This document shows positions 16,398 to 26,918 of a DNA stretch of 43,918 nucleotides, one piece after another. This stretch comes from Kangiella sp. (GTDB taxonomy: Bacteria > Pseudomonadota > Gammaproteobacteria > Enterobacterales > Kangiellaceae), in assembly GCF_014762745.1 (NCBI RefSeq), contig NZ_JABURJ010000030.1, positions 1 to 43,918 of the forward strand, read 5' to 3'. The notes under the pieces were generated by a model. The model was not told where the DNA came from, did no database searches, and worked only from the letters and a program-made list of their open reading frames with translations. Position 1 is the first letter of the stretch. Each line of letters starts with the position of its first letter. The position numbers and the translations under genes were made by a program.

Positions 16398-18740
16398 ATG
16401 AGTGAGACCAAAAAGAAGATGAAGAAAGCTAGCCGATCAGGGATCGGTGTTTATGCTTTTTTATTAGTCATTGTCTTGATCGCGCTAGCGGTTAATGCAG
16501 GTTATGGTTTCTTAGAAAGTCAGAACCGTATTCAGCGAACAGAGCTTGCGTCTGAAATGAAGGTATTGTCGCAACAGATTGCGACGAATGCTTCAGAAGC
16601 GGCGCAGGGTACCCAGTCAGCATTTGCTGAGTTGGATGCGGCGACTAAGCAGTTCAGTGGTAATTTACGTAAGTTGAATGATGGGGAGGGGGTTACCAAC
16701 TTGCCTCCGGCACCGGCCAATGTACGTAATAATGAACTGAAAGCTCTTGAGAACTTGTGGCGTGAAGTTGAACCGCAAACTCAAGCTATCCTGGCAAACC
16801 AGGAAGTGGTAAACCGCATGTACACTAATGCGGATGAGTTGGCAGAACAAATTCCGACCATGCAACGTCAGTATGACAGTGTGATTGATATACTGCTTGA
16901 TAATCGCGCCGATGGTGAAGAAGTTCACCAGGCGACCAGACAAAAATGGTTGGCCGAGCGTATTTCATCAGGCATGCAGAAAGTCCTGCGTGGTGGTGAA
17001 GAAGCACAGATTGCAGCAGAAGACTTCGGTCAGGACGTTGATACTTTCGGCGTTTATCTGGAAGGTCAGTTAAATGGTGATGCATTACTTGAGATACGAC
17101 GTGTGAACAATCCCGAGGCACGCGCGGCTCTTGAAGCCATTGTAGACGAGTTCCAGAGCGTCAGTGAAAAAGTAGACTATATTGTTTTCAGTACACCAAA
17201 ACTGTTTGAAGTACAGAATGCATCGGATTCAATCTACGGTTCAGCTGATGCCTTATTGGGTAGTACCACTAATGTAGAAGCAGCGTTTGCCGCAATGACT
17301 ACCAGCTTCACGGAGCCGGGTAGCCCATACATTTCCGGTGCACTGTTTGTTCTTATCTTACTATTGTTAGTCGGCATGTACGCCAACCAGCGTAAAGCAG
17401 AGAAAGTTCGTTTACGTGAATCAGAGATCGCAGCAGAGCGTGAGAAAGAAGAAAATGCACGAAACCAGGAAGCGATTATTCGTCTTCTGGATGAGATTGA
17501 TAGCTTGGCAGATGGTGACTTGACAGTAAAAGCGACCGTAACCGAGGACTTCACGGGGGCGATTGCTGACTCATTCAACTTAACCATTGACCAGTTGCGT
17601 GGTGTGGTAGGTGCGATTAACGAAGCGGTTGATCAGGTATCTAAATCTGCAGAAGAAACGCAGCAGACATCGACAGCACTGGCCGAAGCATCTCGCCAAC
17701 AGGCGCAGGAAATTACCGGAGCTTCAGCAGCGATTAACGAAATGGCTGTTTCTATTGAGCAGGTATCTGCCAACGCATCTGAGTCTTCTCAGGTTGCGGA
17801 AAAATCGGTGGAAATTGCGAAGAAGGGTGGTGAAGTTGTACGAAACACTATCCGAGGCATGGATACCATTCGTGAGCAGATTCAGGAAACATCGAAACGT
17901 ATTAAACGTCTGGGTGAATCATCGCAAGAGATTGGTAACATCGTATCCTTGATTAACGATATTGCTGACCAGACAAATATCCTGGCATTGAACGCGGCGA
18001 TTCAGGCATCGGCAGCGGGCGAAGCCGGTCGTGGTTTCGCGGTGGTTGCGGATGAGGTTCAGCGACTGGCAGAACGTTCATCTAATGCGACAAAACAGAT
18101 TGAAGCACTGGTAAAAACGATTCAGACGGATACCAACGAAGCGGTAATCTCGATGGAAGATACCACTTCTGAGGTTGTTCGAGGTGCTCGATTAGCGCAA
18201 GACGCGGGTGTGGCGCTGGAAGAAATTGAAACAGTATCTACTAACCTGGCGGACTTGATTCAGAGCATTTCGAATGCGGCGCGTCAACAGGCCGCTTCAG
18301 CAGGTCATGTATCCAATACGATGACCGTTATTCAGGAGATTACAACGCAAACTTCTGAAGGTACGCAGGAAACAGCGCGCTCGATTGGTAAGTTGACTGA
18401 GTTGTCAGAAGATCTTCGTCGTTCGGTATCTGGTTTCAAATTGGATTCTACCAATGATGATTACTTCCGCGGTGATGATGTCACTGTTGCTGAGGATGAT
18501 TCAGAAGAAAGCTTTGAGAATATGTTCGATGATATCGAAGAGTCAGAAGAGTCTTCAGATAGTGAATTGAATGAATCTCTTGAATCATTGAATGAAGAAA
18601 CTGAAGAACTTGAAGATGCAAATAATGATTTGCAGGAATCTAGCGATGAGCTTGAAGATTTCTTGAAAGAAGCTGGTGAAAGTCTTGAGGAACTAGACGA
18701 AGATATCTTCCTGGAAGATGACTCTAAAAAGAAAGACTAA
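16398..18740 (+). CDS. pilJ: Type IV pilus chemoreceptor PilJ with acidic C-terminal extension
   Basis: Methyl-accepting chemotaxis protein of about 780 residues: transmembrane helix near 15-35, periplasmic PilJ-type sensor up to about 305, second helix near 311-332, HAMP domain ([13 protein letters not shown]) and a signalling domain with the hairpin tip [21 protein letters not shown] followed by [15 protein letters not shown]. It senses pilus-related signals and feeds ChpA through PilI. The ATG at 16398 has GGGAG six bases upstream; the ATG at 16380 is possible but has a weaker site. Unusual: after the signalling domain come about 96 residues (18450-18737) almost free of basic residues and rich in E, D and S, with a KKKD end. 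P. aeruginosa PilJ (about 680 residues) has no such tail. Confidence 0.92.
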   Translation: MSETKKKMKKASRSGIGVYAFLLVIVLIALAVNAGYGFLESQNRIQRTELASEMKVLSQQIATNASEAAQGTQSAFAELDAATKQFSGNLRKLNDGEGVTNLPPAPANVRNNELKALENLWREVEPQTQAILANQEVVNRMYTNADELAEQIPTMQRQYDSVIDILLDNRADGEEVHQATRQKWLAERISSGMQKVLRGGEEAQIAAEDFGQDVDTFGVYLEGQLNGDALLEIRRVNNPEARAALEAIVDEFQSVSEKVDYIVFSTPKLFEVQNASDSIYGSADALLGSTTNVEAAFAAMTTSFTEPGSPYISGALFVLILLLLVGMYANQRKAEKVRLRESEIAAEREKEENARNQEAIIRLLDEIDSLADGDLTVKATVTEDFTGAIADSFNLTIDQLRGVVGAINEAVDQVSKSAEETQQTSTALAEASRQQAQEITGASAAINEMAVSIEQVSANASESSQVAEKSVEIAKKGGEVVRNTIRGMDTIREQIQETSKRIKRLGESSQEIGNIVSLINDIADQTNILALNAAIQASAAGEAGRGFAVVADEVQRLAERSSNATKQIEALVKTIQTDTNEAVISMEDTTSEVVRGARLAQDAGVALEEIETVSTNLADLIQSISNAARQQAASAGHVSNTMTVIQEITTQTSEGTQETARSIGKLTELSEDLRRSVSGFKLDSTNDDYFRGDDVTVAEDDSEESFENMFDDIEESEESSDSELNESLESLNEETEELEDANNDLQESSDELEDFLKEAGESLEELDEDIFLEDDSKKKD

Positions 18741-18754
18741 TCGCGGGCCACTAG

Positions 18755-19630
18755 TTGAAACATAGCTCTTTAACTCATGTTCCTGATATGGAGACTGCCA
18801 CCTTTGAGCGCTGGCAGTCTCTAATTAGAAAGTATTCAGGAATCTGGATTCCGGCTAATAGACAGCTTTTTTTAAAAACCAGTTTATTAAAACGAATTAG
18901 AGATCTGAATCTTAAGGACTATGACGAATATTATTTGAGGCTACAGGATAAAAACTGGGCTTCATTAGAATGGTTTCAATTGATTGATGCATTGACCATT
19001 CACGAAACGAGTTTCTTTAGACACAAAGAGTCGTTTGATTTAGTACAGCATGTTTGTCAACAAAAAATCATACAGTCAGCTAATTCTAACAGTGATTGTA
19101 ATGTACAAATCTGGAGCGTTGGCTGCTCAACTGGCGAAGAGCCATATAGCTTGGCAATTGCTCTGGAAGAGTTAAGCTTGAACTCGTTGACAGAAAAAGG
19201 ATTACGATTCTATTACGGTATAACTGGAATAGATATTAGCTATCCAGCGCTGAGTGCAGCAAGACGCGCAATCTACAGCGATAGAAAATTACACATGATG
19301 TCGCCAGATATTCAGGCATCATATTTTAATCGTCATGATAGTCGGCACTGGCGAGTAAAAGAACATATTCGTAATCGAGTATTGTTCTTACAGGGAAATC
19401 TCAATGAAATTGGGAATTCACCAAAGCGAAATTATGACGTCATATTTTGTCAGAACGTACTGATTTATTTTCGCCCAGAAGATCGAATTAAGATCTTGGA
19501 AGGTTTGGTCGATAGATTGATTCCGGGCGGCGTATTGATATTAGGACTGGGTGAAATTATTAATTGGAAACACCCGGAGCTGGTACGGATTGACGAGAAA
19601 AACTGTTTGGCATATCAGCGGCAGCTATAG
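18755..19630 (+). CDS. pilK: CheR-type methyltransferase PilK
   Basis: SAM-dependent protein-glutamate methyltransferase expected to methylate PilJ. An N-terminal helical CheR domain (about 15-85, including TIHETSFFRH at the junction) precedes the Rossmann domain with WSVGCSTGEEPYSLAIAL (SAM motif), GIDISYPALSAARRA and DVIFCQNVLIYF. Length 291 agrees with P. aeruginosa PilK. The start codon is TTG at 18755 without a strong ribosome binding site; ATG at 18788 would cut 11 residues and has none either. It lies 14 bases after pilJ. Confidence 0.92.
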   Translation: MKHSSLTHVPDMETATFERWQSLIRKYSGIWIPANRQLFLKTSLLKRIRDLNLKDYDEYYLRLQDKNWASLEWFQLIDALTIHETSFFRHKESFDLVQHVCQQKIIQSANSNSDCNVQIWSVGCSTGEEPYSLAIALEELSLNSLTEKGLRFYYGITGIDISYPALSAARRAIYSDRKLHMMSPDIQASYFNRHDSRHWRVKEHIRNRVLFLQGNLNEIGNSPKRNYDVIFCQNVLIYFRPEDRIKILEGLVDRLIPGGVLILGLGEIINWKHPELVRIDEKNCLAYQRQL

Positions 19631-19650
19631 CTACAAAAAATGGTGTAGGC

Positions 19651-22600
19651 ATGAAAGATAATCAGACAAAAGTAGCTTTAAATTGGGTTAAAGACGAAAT
19701 TGAAAGCACGCTCGAACAAGCGCAAAATGCGATTAGAGCTTATGCGGAAGATGAAACGGATAAAACCCAAATACACTTCTGTGCAAATTGCATGCATCAG
19801 ATTCGTGGTACCATGCAAATGCTTGAGTTCTCAGGAGCCGCATTGCTAGCAGAAGAAATGGAAGCTTTGGCCGAGGCAATTGGCGAGAAAAAAGTAGACT
19901 CAAATGAGAAAGCTTATGAAGTATTCCTTTCAGCAATTTTAAGATTCCGTAGTTATCTATCCCGTTATGCTGAAGGCAAATCAGACCTTCCAGTTATTCT
20001 TTTACCGGCCATTAATGACATGCGTGCCTGTCGTGGAGTTGACAGTCTAGGCGCAGGTAATTTGATCAGTATTCCTACCGAGGGAATTGAAGCCCCTGCT
20101 CCGAAACAGAAAGTGGAGTTAAAAGGCGATATCCTGGCAGAAGTTAAGGCGTTACGCTCCAAGTTTCAGCAAGGGTTGCTGGGTGTTATTCGTGACGTTG
20201 ATACTCAGAACAATCTTGATCGCATGCATCAGGTTACGCAAACCTTGTGGGGACTGGGAAATCGAGTGCCTTATGAAACCTTATGGTGGGTGACCTCGGT
20301 ATTCCTAAGAAATATTGCTTTGTTGTCGAAGAAAGATAAACCTGTAGTTAAAGGTTTATTAGGTCAGGTGGATCGCCGTATTCGTGAGCTGATTGAAAAA
20401 ACAGCCAACCAGGAAGAAGCCAATAAGGTATTAATTAATATTTTGTTCTATGTTGCTCAATTCGATACTGAAGATGAGCAGGTTAAGGAAGTACAGGATA
20501 AATTCCAGCTGAATCAATTAATGGATTCGCTGGGAGATCTGGAAAGTGAGTCAAGCGATTTAACCGGTCCTGACACAGAAAGTGTCCGCATTGCCCTTAA
20601 TGTTATCAAAGAAGATTTGGGAGAAATTAAAGAGTCGCTTGATCTTTATATTCGAACTAAATCTCAGGAAAGCGAACCATTGGAAGATATGGTTCCAGCA
20701 ATGCAAAAGATCTCCGATACCATGTCTATGCTGGGTCTGACCCAATCCAAGGAAATGATCAGTAAGCAGATGAAATCGATTGGTGATCTACTGGACGGAA
20801 CCGAAGCGGATCGCGAGCAGGGCTTGGTTTATATCGCAGAAGGCATTTTGTCGCTGGAAGACTATATTGAACGCGCTCTGAAGATGGATAGTAAGCAGCT
20901 TGCCAATGAAAGCCTGGGGCAAGGCGAGGGCGAGTCACTACAGATTATCAATGCACGTTATCAGCTGGTTCAGGAAAGCCGTGGCAATTTGCACAAAGTT
21001 AAAGATGCGATTACGGATTACCTTGATGAAAGCCACAACATTAAACGTTTAGAACAGGCACCTGAATTATTAAAAGAAGTTGAAGGTGCCTTAACCTTTG
21101 CACAGTTAGACAGTCTGCTTGATGTCATATCTAAAGCTAAAAACTTTATCGTTAAGTATCTCATCAGTGAAAAAGTGGTGCTTAGTGAAGCCGAAATTTC
21201 TACCTTGGCTGATGCTATCAGTTCAGTGGATTACTACCTGGAAGGCTTGATGTCATCAGGCTTGCACGGGTTACCGGTGATATTGCAAAGAGCCATTGAT
21301 AGTATCGGTGAGCTGGAAGCACACTATGGCAGTCTTGATGAAGAATCATTACCGATATTGGATGATGCGCTTGAAATGCCTGAAATCGAAATGGTTGAAA
21401 GTGAGACTTACGATGCATCCGATGATAGTGACGAGCTGATTGATGATGAAGTACGCGAGATCTTCATCGAAGAAGCCGATGAAGTTCTTGAAGAAATGCA
21501 CAGCCTGCTCCCAGAATGGAAACAGGATCAAACTAATAGTGAAGCTATAAATACTATTCGCCGCAATTTTCATACTTTGAAAGGTAGCGGTCGTATGGTT
21601 GGTGCGACTGATATCGGTGAGCTGAGCTGGGCGATTGAAAATATGCTGAATCGTCTGATTGACCATAGCATTGAATATACCCCGGCACTATTTGTAACCA
21701 CCGAAGAAGTAGCGAATCTGTTGCCATCAATGGTCAAGCAGTTTGCTAAAGGTGAGAAAACACAGTTCCCGAAAGAGTTAGCCGATAGGGCGAATCGAAT
21801 TAGTCGTGGTGAAATCATTACTGATATTCAGCCACAGCAGGAACAAACAGAAGAAGAAGCTGATCAGGCTGCTGAACAGGAATTGTTTGATATCTTCAAG
21901 CAGGAAGCAGAAGGTCATGTGACTAGCTTAGAGATGTTTGCTAATCAGCGTCAGCAAGGAATTACCCAAAGTCAGATCAGTGACAACCTGTTACGCTCCT
22001 TGCACACCCTTAAAGGTGTTGCACACATTGCCAACATTCAGTCATTAACGAACGTGATTGTACCTGTCGAAAGTTATTTCCAGGAGTTGAAAACACGTGA
22101 GTTATTAGCAGAAGAAGGCGATATGGCTTTGATTGATCATACCAAGGATCTATTAAAGCATATCATCAGCACGCCTGAGGATGATCAGGTCATTTCAGCG
22201 CACGAAGAAGAGATTCTGCAACAGTTAAGTCAACAACAGAAACGATTTGATGAGTCTGGCGAGACTGGTCAGGAGCAAGGGCGTGATCCAGAATTAATTA
22301 AAGACATCTTTAATATTGCTTCGGATGTGTTGGTTGATATCGAGAGTACCAACCTGCAGGAAACGCCAGAGCAGCAACGTCTTGAGAAAATTTCTTACCT
22401 GATGGCCTCTGTCGACCGCCTGAAGAGCATCTTAAGCGAAGCCGAGTTGAATGAGATCGAACAGGTGGTAGCTGCACTAAGTGATGCATTACAACGCAAT
22501 ATGACGGCAAGTAAAGTAGATACCTCCATTGGTGTACTACTGCATGATGCCTACAACCAGCTTGAAAATCAGTTCGACTGTCTGGCTGCAAACTTATCAA

Positions 22601-25600
22601 TACCTGAAGCTAGCGATCTGGTACAGGCGTTACAAACCTGGAAACCGGAAGAAGCGACCGAGTTAGATCTTGAGCCAGTATCAGAAAGTGAAAAAGCAGA
22701 AGCTCCATCGGATGCCAGCCATATTGAAGAGACAACTGAACAAGAGACAACTGAAGAAGTTAGCGAGCAGCAAAAGCCTGCAGATGATAACTCATTGGAG
22801 TTCAGTCTTGATGATGATTTCCTGTCTGCTAAACCAGAAGACAAACAAGAAGAGAAAAAAGAAGCATACGAGCAGGATGAAAACTCACTGGAATTCAACC
22901 TTGATGATGATTTCTTTAAACCAAAAGTCGAAGAAGAGCAGGAAAAAGCAGAGAAAGAAACTACATCTAAAGAGAAAGCTGCCACAGATGATAACTCCAT
23001 TGAGTTTGAATTCTCTGATGACTTCCTGGCTTCGGAGCCTGTGGAAGAAGAACTGGCAACTGACGAGCCTGAAGAAACTGAAGATTTAAGTTTAGAAGAT
23101 GCGGCTGAGGAACTTGGACTTGATCTAAGCGATGAGTTGGATTTATCCGAAGAGCTATCTGACGAAACAGAGCAGGCACCTGAAGAGACAGCTCAGGACG
23201 AAGTACTTGAAGAGTCAATCGAGCTTGATGAAGATTTGGTTGAGCTAACTGAGGAGACTGTACAAGGAACTAAAGAAGAAGCTGCAGGCTCTGAAGAGCC
23301 AGCTCAGGCTGGTACCGATGATAGTGCCGAAGAAGTTTTAGAAGAGGTTGCTGAGGCTGAAGGAGCACCAGAAGAGACTGTTGAAGAAGCCAGTGCACAA
23401 CAGGAGGAAGTCAGCAAAGAATATGCAAAAACAATCAGCCTTGATTTAGACGTTGATGATGAGCTACTGGAAATCTTTAGTGAAGAGGCAGAAGAGCTGT
23501 TTGACAGCGATGCAGCGTTACTGCAGAAGTGGCGTCAGGAGCCGAATAATCACAAAATCATTGCTGAACTTCAGCGTAATCTGCATACCTTAAAAGGTAG
23601 TGCAAGAATGGCTGGCTTCTCACCAATTGGTGATTTAGCGCACGGTTTGGAAGATTTATACACAGCCATTACTGATCAGTTATTTGCTCCATCCGAACAG
23701 GCCATCGATTTGGCTGAACGAGCTGAAGATCAGTTATTGGCGATATTTAACGCACGCAATACCCCGGACAGAATTCCATCACCGGAAGCGATGCTTGATG
23801 AAATTCAGGGCTTTATTGCCGCGCAGAAAGCGGGCAAAGCTTATGTTCGTCCTCAAGCTGAGGTGACGCCTGAGCCTGAGCTAGTTAAACCACTGGAACC
23901 AGAAGCTGTAGAAGAAACAGCGCCAGTGGAAGAGCCGAAGCACCCTTCTGAGCCAGAAATCACAGAGGTAGAAGAAACAGCTTGGAATGAAGAGCTTGCT
24001 GAGTTGTTCCTGGGCGAAGCATCAGAGTTACTGACCTCTTATGAAGAGGCGATAGAGCGTTGGTCAAACGATTTACATAATGTTGAACCACTAAACACTG
24101 CAATGCGTAATCTGCATACATTGAAGAGTGGAGCAAAATTGGCTGCGATTTCACCAGTGGGAGATTTGACTCACAAATTAGAAGGGGTTATCGAAACCTT
24201 GGCCAGAGACCCAAGATTGGGCCATAGCCGATGGGCAGATATGTTGCGCCGTAGCTATGATGAGTTACATGAAATGGTTGAGCAGGTCCGTAACGGAAAG
24301 ATGCCTGAGCAGCCAGTCGAACTATTACGTAAGCTTGAGAACGATAAAGCCGCTATTGAGTCACAACTTGAACAGCTTGATAAGCGTGATTTAGCAGAAT
24401 CAGGCGAGCAGGCCGAAGTTAAGATTGTTTCCCTTGCAGACAGACAGAAACAGAAAGAAGAGGAAGCCAAAGAAGCAGCAAACCGCGATGTAATCCGTGT
24501 TCGCTCAGAAGTATTGGATAACCTGGTGAACCTGTCTGGTGAGGCTTCAATTTTCCGTTCACGTCTAGAGCAGCAGGTGGCTGATCTCAATTTCAACTTA
24601 AGTGAGATGTCATCCACTGTTGATCGTTTACGTGAGCAGTTACGTAATCTTGAAATAGAAACTGAGGCACAGGTACTCTACCGTCGTGAAATTGCGGGTG
24701 TGGACTTTGATGAGTTTGATCCGCTGGAAATGGACCGATATACACGTCAGCAAGAGTTAACTCGAAGTCTGCTTGAGGCAGCGAGTGACTTGATGTCAAT
24801 TCAGGAAACATTGGAAACCAAGGTGGGTGATGCAGAAGCAACCCTGTTGGCGCAAGGTCGAGTAAATACAGAACTGCAAGACCGTCTGATGCGTACTCGA
24901 ATGGTTCCTTTTAATAGTATCGAGAGCCGTTTGCGTCGTATGGTTAGACAAATTTCAACAGAGTTGAATAAAGACGTCGATTTGATTCTAGAGTCTGAAG
25001 GTGAAATGGACCGTACCGTGATTGAGCGTATGGTTGCACCTTTGGATCACATGTTACGAAATGCGATCGACCATGGTATTGAGTCCAAAGAAGATCGTAA
25101 GAAGGCAGGTAAGGCAGAAAAAGGTACTGTTCACTTGAGTCTGTCGCGTCGTGGTAACGAAGTTTACATCCAGATTCAGGATGACGGTGCCGGTATCCGC
25201 AAGGATAAGGTGCGTGCTCGTGCCATTTCGCAGGGTATGATTGATGAATCTTACAATCCAACCGATCGTGAACTGTTCCGCTTGATTCTTCAGCCTGGCT
25301 TCTCTACTGCTGAAACGGTGACTCAGATTTCTGGTCGTGGTGTGGGCATGGATGTCGTGCATAGTGAAATCCTCCAGCTAGGTGGCTCACTTAACATCAG
25401 CTCCGAAGAAGGTAAAGGCACAACTATGACAGTGCGCTTGCCATTTACTTTGTCATCTAACCAGGCTCTGATGGTTAAAGTGAAGGGTGAGCCTTATGCC
25501 ATTCCTTTATCAAACATCACAACGGTTGCACGTGTTAGCGCAAAAGAAGTCTTGGAGATTTACCAAGATAAAGAGAAGACTTTCTCGCACCTGGGCGAAG

Positions 25601-26298
25601 AGTTTGAACTACGTTATCTGGGGCAGATTCTCGATCGTAATTCAGATATTGTTCCGCCTGTGGATGAGTTTGTTCCAGTTCTTATTATCCAGGGTGAAGA
25701 TAAGCCAATTGCGGTTCACGTTGATGAATTAATTGGTTCACGTGAAATCGTAGTCAAGAATATTGGGCGTCAGATTTCGACAGTGCCAGGTATTTCCGGT
25801 GCTTCGATTCTGGGTGATGGTAGTGTTGTACTGATTCTGGACATGCAGACATTAGTTGACCGTTTCCACGAATGGGACTTCTCACACGAAGCTGGCATGG
25901 TTCAGGAAACTCCGGTCGAAGATCGCATACCAGTGGTAATGGTTGTGGATGACTCGATTACGGTTCGTAAAGTAACTGCAAGATTGTTGCAACGTCACCA
26001 GTTCCAGGTGATGACAGCAAAAGATGGTGTAGACGCGATCACTCAGTTGCATGATGATATTCCTGATGTGATGTTGTTGGATATTGAGATGCCACGAATG
26101 GATGGTTTCGAATTGGCTACCATTATTCGACATGATGAAAGACTCAAGCATTTGCCAATCATCATGATTACTTCTCGTACTGGTGAAAAACACCGTGAAC
26201 GAGCAGAACAGATTGGTGTTAACCGCTACTTGGGTAAGCCTTATAATGAGGAAACTCTTTTAGGCACTATTGATGAAATGCTGAAGTTGGAAGACTAA
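19651..26298 (+). CDS. chpA: Chemosensory hybrid histidine kinase ChpA
   Basis: A 2215-residue CheA-like kinase and hub of the pilus chemosensory system. Histidine phosphotransfer (Hpt) motifs occur at His49 (MHQIRGTMQML), His641, His785, His1312 and His1489 (HTLKG or HTLKS). Regions near 193, 350, 470 and 910 look like Hpt folds with a changed or lost signature. An acidic linker spans about 1010-1270. The kinase core follows: dimerisation helices near 1610-1740, N box Asn1804 (HMLRNAIDHG), G1 Asp1845 (DDGAGI), G2 near 1895 (GRGVGMDVV), a CheW-like domain near 1920-2070, and a C-terminal receiver with phosphoacceptor Asp2144 and Lys2196. P. aeruginosa ChpA (about 2470 residues) has the same plan. 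Confidence 0.95.
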   Translation: MKDNQTKVALNWVKDEIESTLEQAQNAIRAYAEDETDKTQIHFCANCMHQIRGTMQMLEFSGAALLAEEMEALAEAIGEKKVDSNEKAYEVFLSAILRFRSYLSRYAEGKSDLPVILLPAINDMRACRGVDSLGAGNLISIPTEGIEAPAPKQKVELKGDILAEVKALRSKFQQGLLGVIRDVDTQNNLDRMHQVTQTLWGLGNRVPYETLWWVTSVFLRNIALLSKKDKPVVKGLLGQVDRRIRELIEKTANQEEANKVLINILFYVAQFDTEDEQVKEVQDKFQLNQLMDSLGDLESESSDLTGPDTESVRIALNVIKEDLGEIKESLDLYIRTKSQESEPLEDMVPAMQKISDTMSMLGLTQSKEMISKQMKSIGDLLDGTEADREQGLVYIAEGILSLEDYIERALKMDSKQLANESLGQGEGESLQIINARYQLVQESRGNLHKVKDAITDYLDESHNIKRLEQAPELLKEVEGALTFAQLDSLLDVISKAKNFIVKYLISEKVVLSEAEISTLADAISSVDYYLEGLMSSGLHGLPVILQRAIDSIGELEAHYGSLDEESLPILDDALEMPEIEMVESETYDASDDSDELIDDEVREIFIEEADEVLEEMHSLLPEWKQDQTNSEAINTIRRNFHTLKGSGRMVGATDIGELSWAIENMLNRLIDHSIEYTPALFVTTEEVANLLPSMVKQFAKGEKTQFPKELADRANRISRGEIITDIQPQQEQTEEEADQAAEQELFDIFKQEAEGHVTSLEMFANQRQQGITQSQISDNLLRSLHTLKGVAHIANIQSLTNVIVPVESYFQELKTRELLAEEGDMALIDHTKDLLKHIISTPEDDQVISAHEEEILQQLSQQQKRFDESGETGQEQGRDPELIKDIFNIASDVLVDIESTNLQETPEQQRLEKISYLMASVDRLKSILSEAELNEIEQVVAALSDALQRNMTASKVDTSIGVLLHDAYNQLENQFDCLAANLSIPEASDLVQALQTWKPEEATELDLEPVSESEKAEAPSDASHIEETTEQETTEEVSEQQKPADDNSLEFSLDDDFLSAKPEDKQEEKKEAYEQDENSLEFNLDDDFFKPKVEEEQEKAEKETTSKEKAATDDNSIEFEFSDDFLASEPVEEELATDEPEETEDLSLEDAAEELGLDLSDELDLSEELSDETEQAPEETAQDEVLEESIELDEDLVELTEETVQGTKEEAAGSEEPAQAGTDDSAEEVLEEVAEAEGAPEETVEEASAQQEEVSKEYAKTISLDLDVDDELLEIFSEEAEELFDSDAALLQKWRQEPNNHKIIAELQRNLHTLKGSARMAGFSPIGDLAHGLEDLYTAITDQLFAPSEQAIDLAERAEDQLLAIFNARNTPDRIPSPEAMLDEIQGFIAAQKAGKAYVRPQAEVTPEPELVKPLEPEAVEETAPVEEPKHPSEPEITEVEETAWNEELAELFLGEASELLTSYEEAIERWSNDLHNVEPLNTAMRNLHTLKSGAKLAAISPVGDLTHKLEGVIETLARDPRLGHSRWADMLRRSYDELHEMVEQVRNGKMPEQPVELLRKLENDKAAIESQLEQLDKRDLAESGEQAEVKIVSLADRQKQKEEEAKEAANRDVIRVRSEVLDNLVNLSGEASIFRSRLEQQVADLNFNLSEMSSTVDRLREQLRNLEIETEAQVLYRREIAGVDFDEFDPLEMDRYTRQQELTRSLLEAASDLMSIQETLETKVGDAEATLLAQGRVNTELQDRLMRTRMVPFNSIESRLRRMVRQISTELNKDVDLILESEGEMDRTVIERMVAPLDHMLRNAIDHGIESKEDRKKAGKAEKGTVHLSLSRRGNEVYIQIQDDGAGIRKDKVRARAISQGMIDESYNPTDRELFRLILQPGFSTAETVTQISGRGVGMDVVHSEILQLGGSLNISSEEGKGTTMTVRLPFTLSSNQALMVKVKGEPYAIPLSNITTVARVSAKEVLEIYQDKEKTFSHLGEEFELRYLGQILDRNSDIVPPVDEFVPVLIIQGEDKPIAVHVDELIGSREIVVKNIGRQISTVPGISGASILGDGSVVLILDMQTLVDRFHEWDFSHEAGMVQETPVEDRIPVVMVVDDSITVRKVTARLLQRHQFQVMTAKDGVDAITQLHDDIPDVMLLDIEMPRMDGFELATIIRHDERLKHLPIIMITSRTGEKHRERAEQIGVNRYLGKPYNEETLLGTIDEMLKLED
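22786..23028 (+). repeat. Three-copy acidic/aromatic peptide repeat in the ChpA linker
   Basis: Within chpA, a 13-residue motif of the form (D/E)NS(L/I)EFx(L/F)xDDF(L/F) occurs at residues 1046-1058, 1077-1089 and 1114-1126, spaced 31 and 37 residues by Lys/Glu-rich spacers. The codons differ between copies, so the peptide rather than the DNA is conserved. It may be a docking motif in an otherwise disordered linker. Confidence 0.85.
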
Positions 26299-26316
26299 AG
26301 GATTTAACAAACTGTA

Positions 26317-26910
26317 ATGAATACAATGTTGGTGCTGTTGGCTGCCTCAACCGGTGGGCCAGCAGCAGTAAAGGCTTTTATTGATGCCTTGCCCGATAAG
26401 CCGTTACCGGTTTGTTTTGTTCTGGCAAACCACATTAATGAAGGGTCACTGCCGAGTTTACAAGCAATGCTCAATGAGCATGCTTTTATTGATGCTGAAA
26501 TAATTGATCAGTATAAGGACATAAAGCCTGGCAAGCTGTATATCGCACCAATTGATAGGAAAATCAGTTTTGTAGTGCAGGGTAAGATCATTATTATTGA
26601 TGAAGAGTGGAGCAAGCCTTATGCTCCAAATATTAACGAATTATTTGCCGAATCACTTGAGCTAAAGGATGTAGAAAAGTTAGCAATCATTTTTAGTGGT
26701 ATGGGTGATGATGGTTCAGCAAATGCTGATTTGCTGACCGAGAGTGGGGTTGATATCTGGTGTCAGACTGTTGAAAGTTGCATTCAGTCATCAATGCCTG
26801 AAAGTATGATTAAAACGGGAAAAGTGACTTACAAAGATGACCCTGCCGGTTTGGCCGAACAACTGGTTATTCTGTTGGAAGCATTATTTCCAGTTGACCA
26901 ATACGCGTGA
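26317..26910 (+). CDS. chpB: CheB-type methylesterase ChpB without receiver domain
   Basis: Predicted protein-glutamate methylesterase acting on PilJ and opposing PilK. It consists only of the CheB catalytic domain: Ser11 in AASTGGP, His39 in LANHINEGSLPSL and Asp132 in FSGMGDDGSA form the expected triad. There is no N-terminal receiver, so regulation must differ from classical CheB; this is also described for ChpB of Pseudomonas. Length 197. It is 18 bases after chpA; AGGA is present but about 14 bases from the start. Confidence 0.9.
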   Translation: MNTMLVLLAASTGGPAAVKAFIDALPDKPLPVCFVLANHINEGSLPSLQAMLNEHAFIDAEIIDQYKDIKPGKLYIAPIDRKISFVVQGKIIIIDEEWSKPYAPNINELFAESLELKDVEKLAIIFSGMGDDGSANADLLTESGVDIWCQTVESCIQSSMPESMIKTGKVTYKDDPAGLAEQLVILLEALFPVDQYA

Positions 26911-26918
26911 GAGAAAGC

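Noticed and set aside
22569-23000. 143-residue antisense frame over the ChpA acidic linker
   Set aside because: The Ser-rich translation is what the Glu/Asp codons give in reverse; no start signals.
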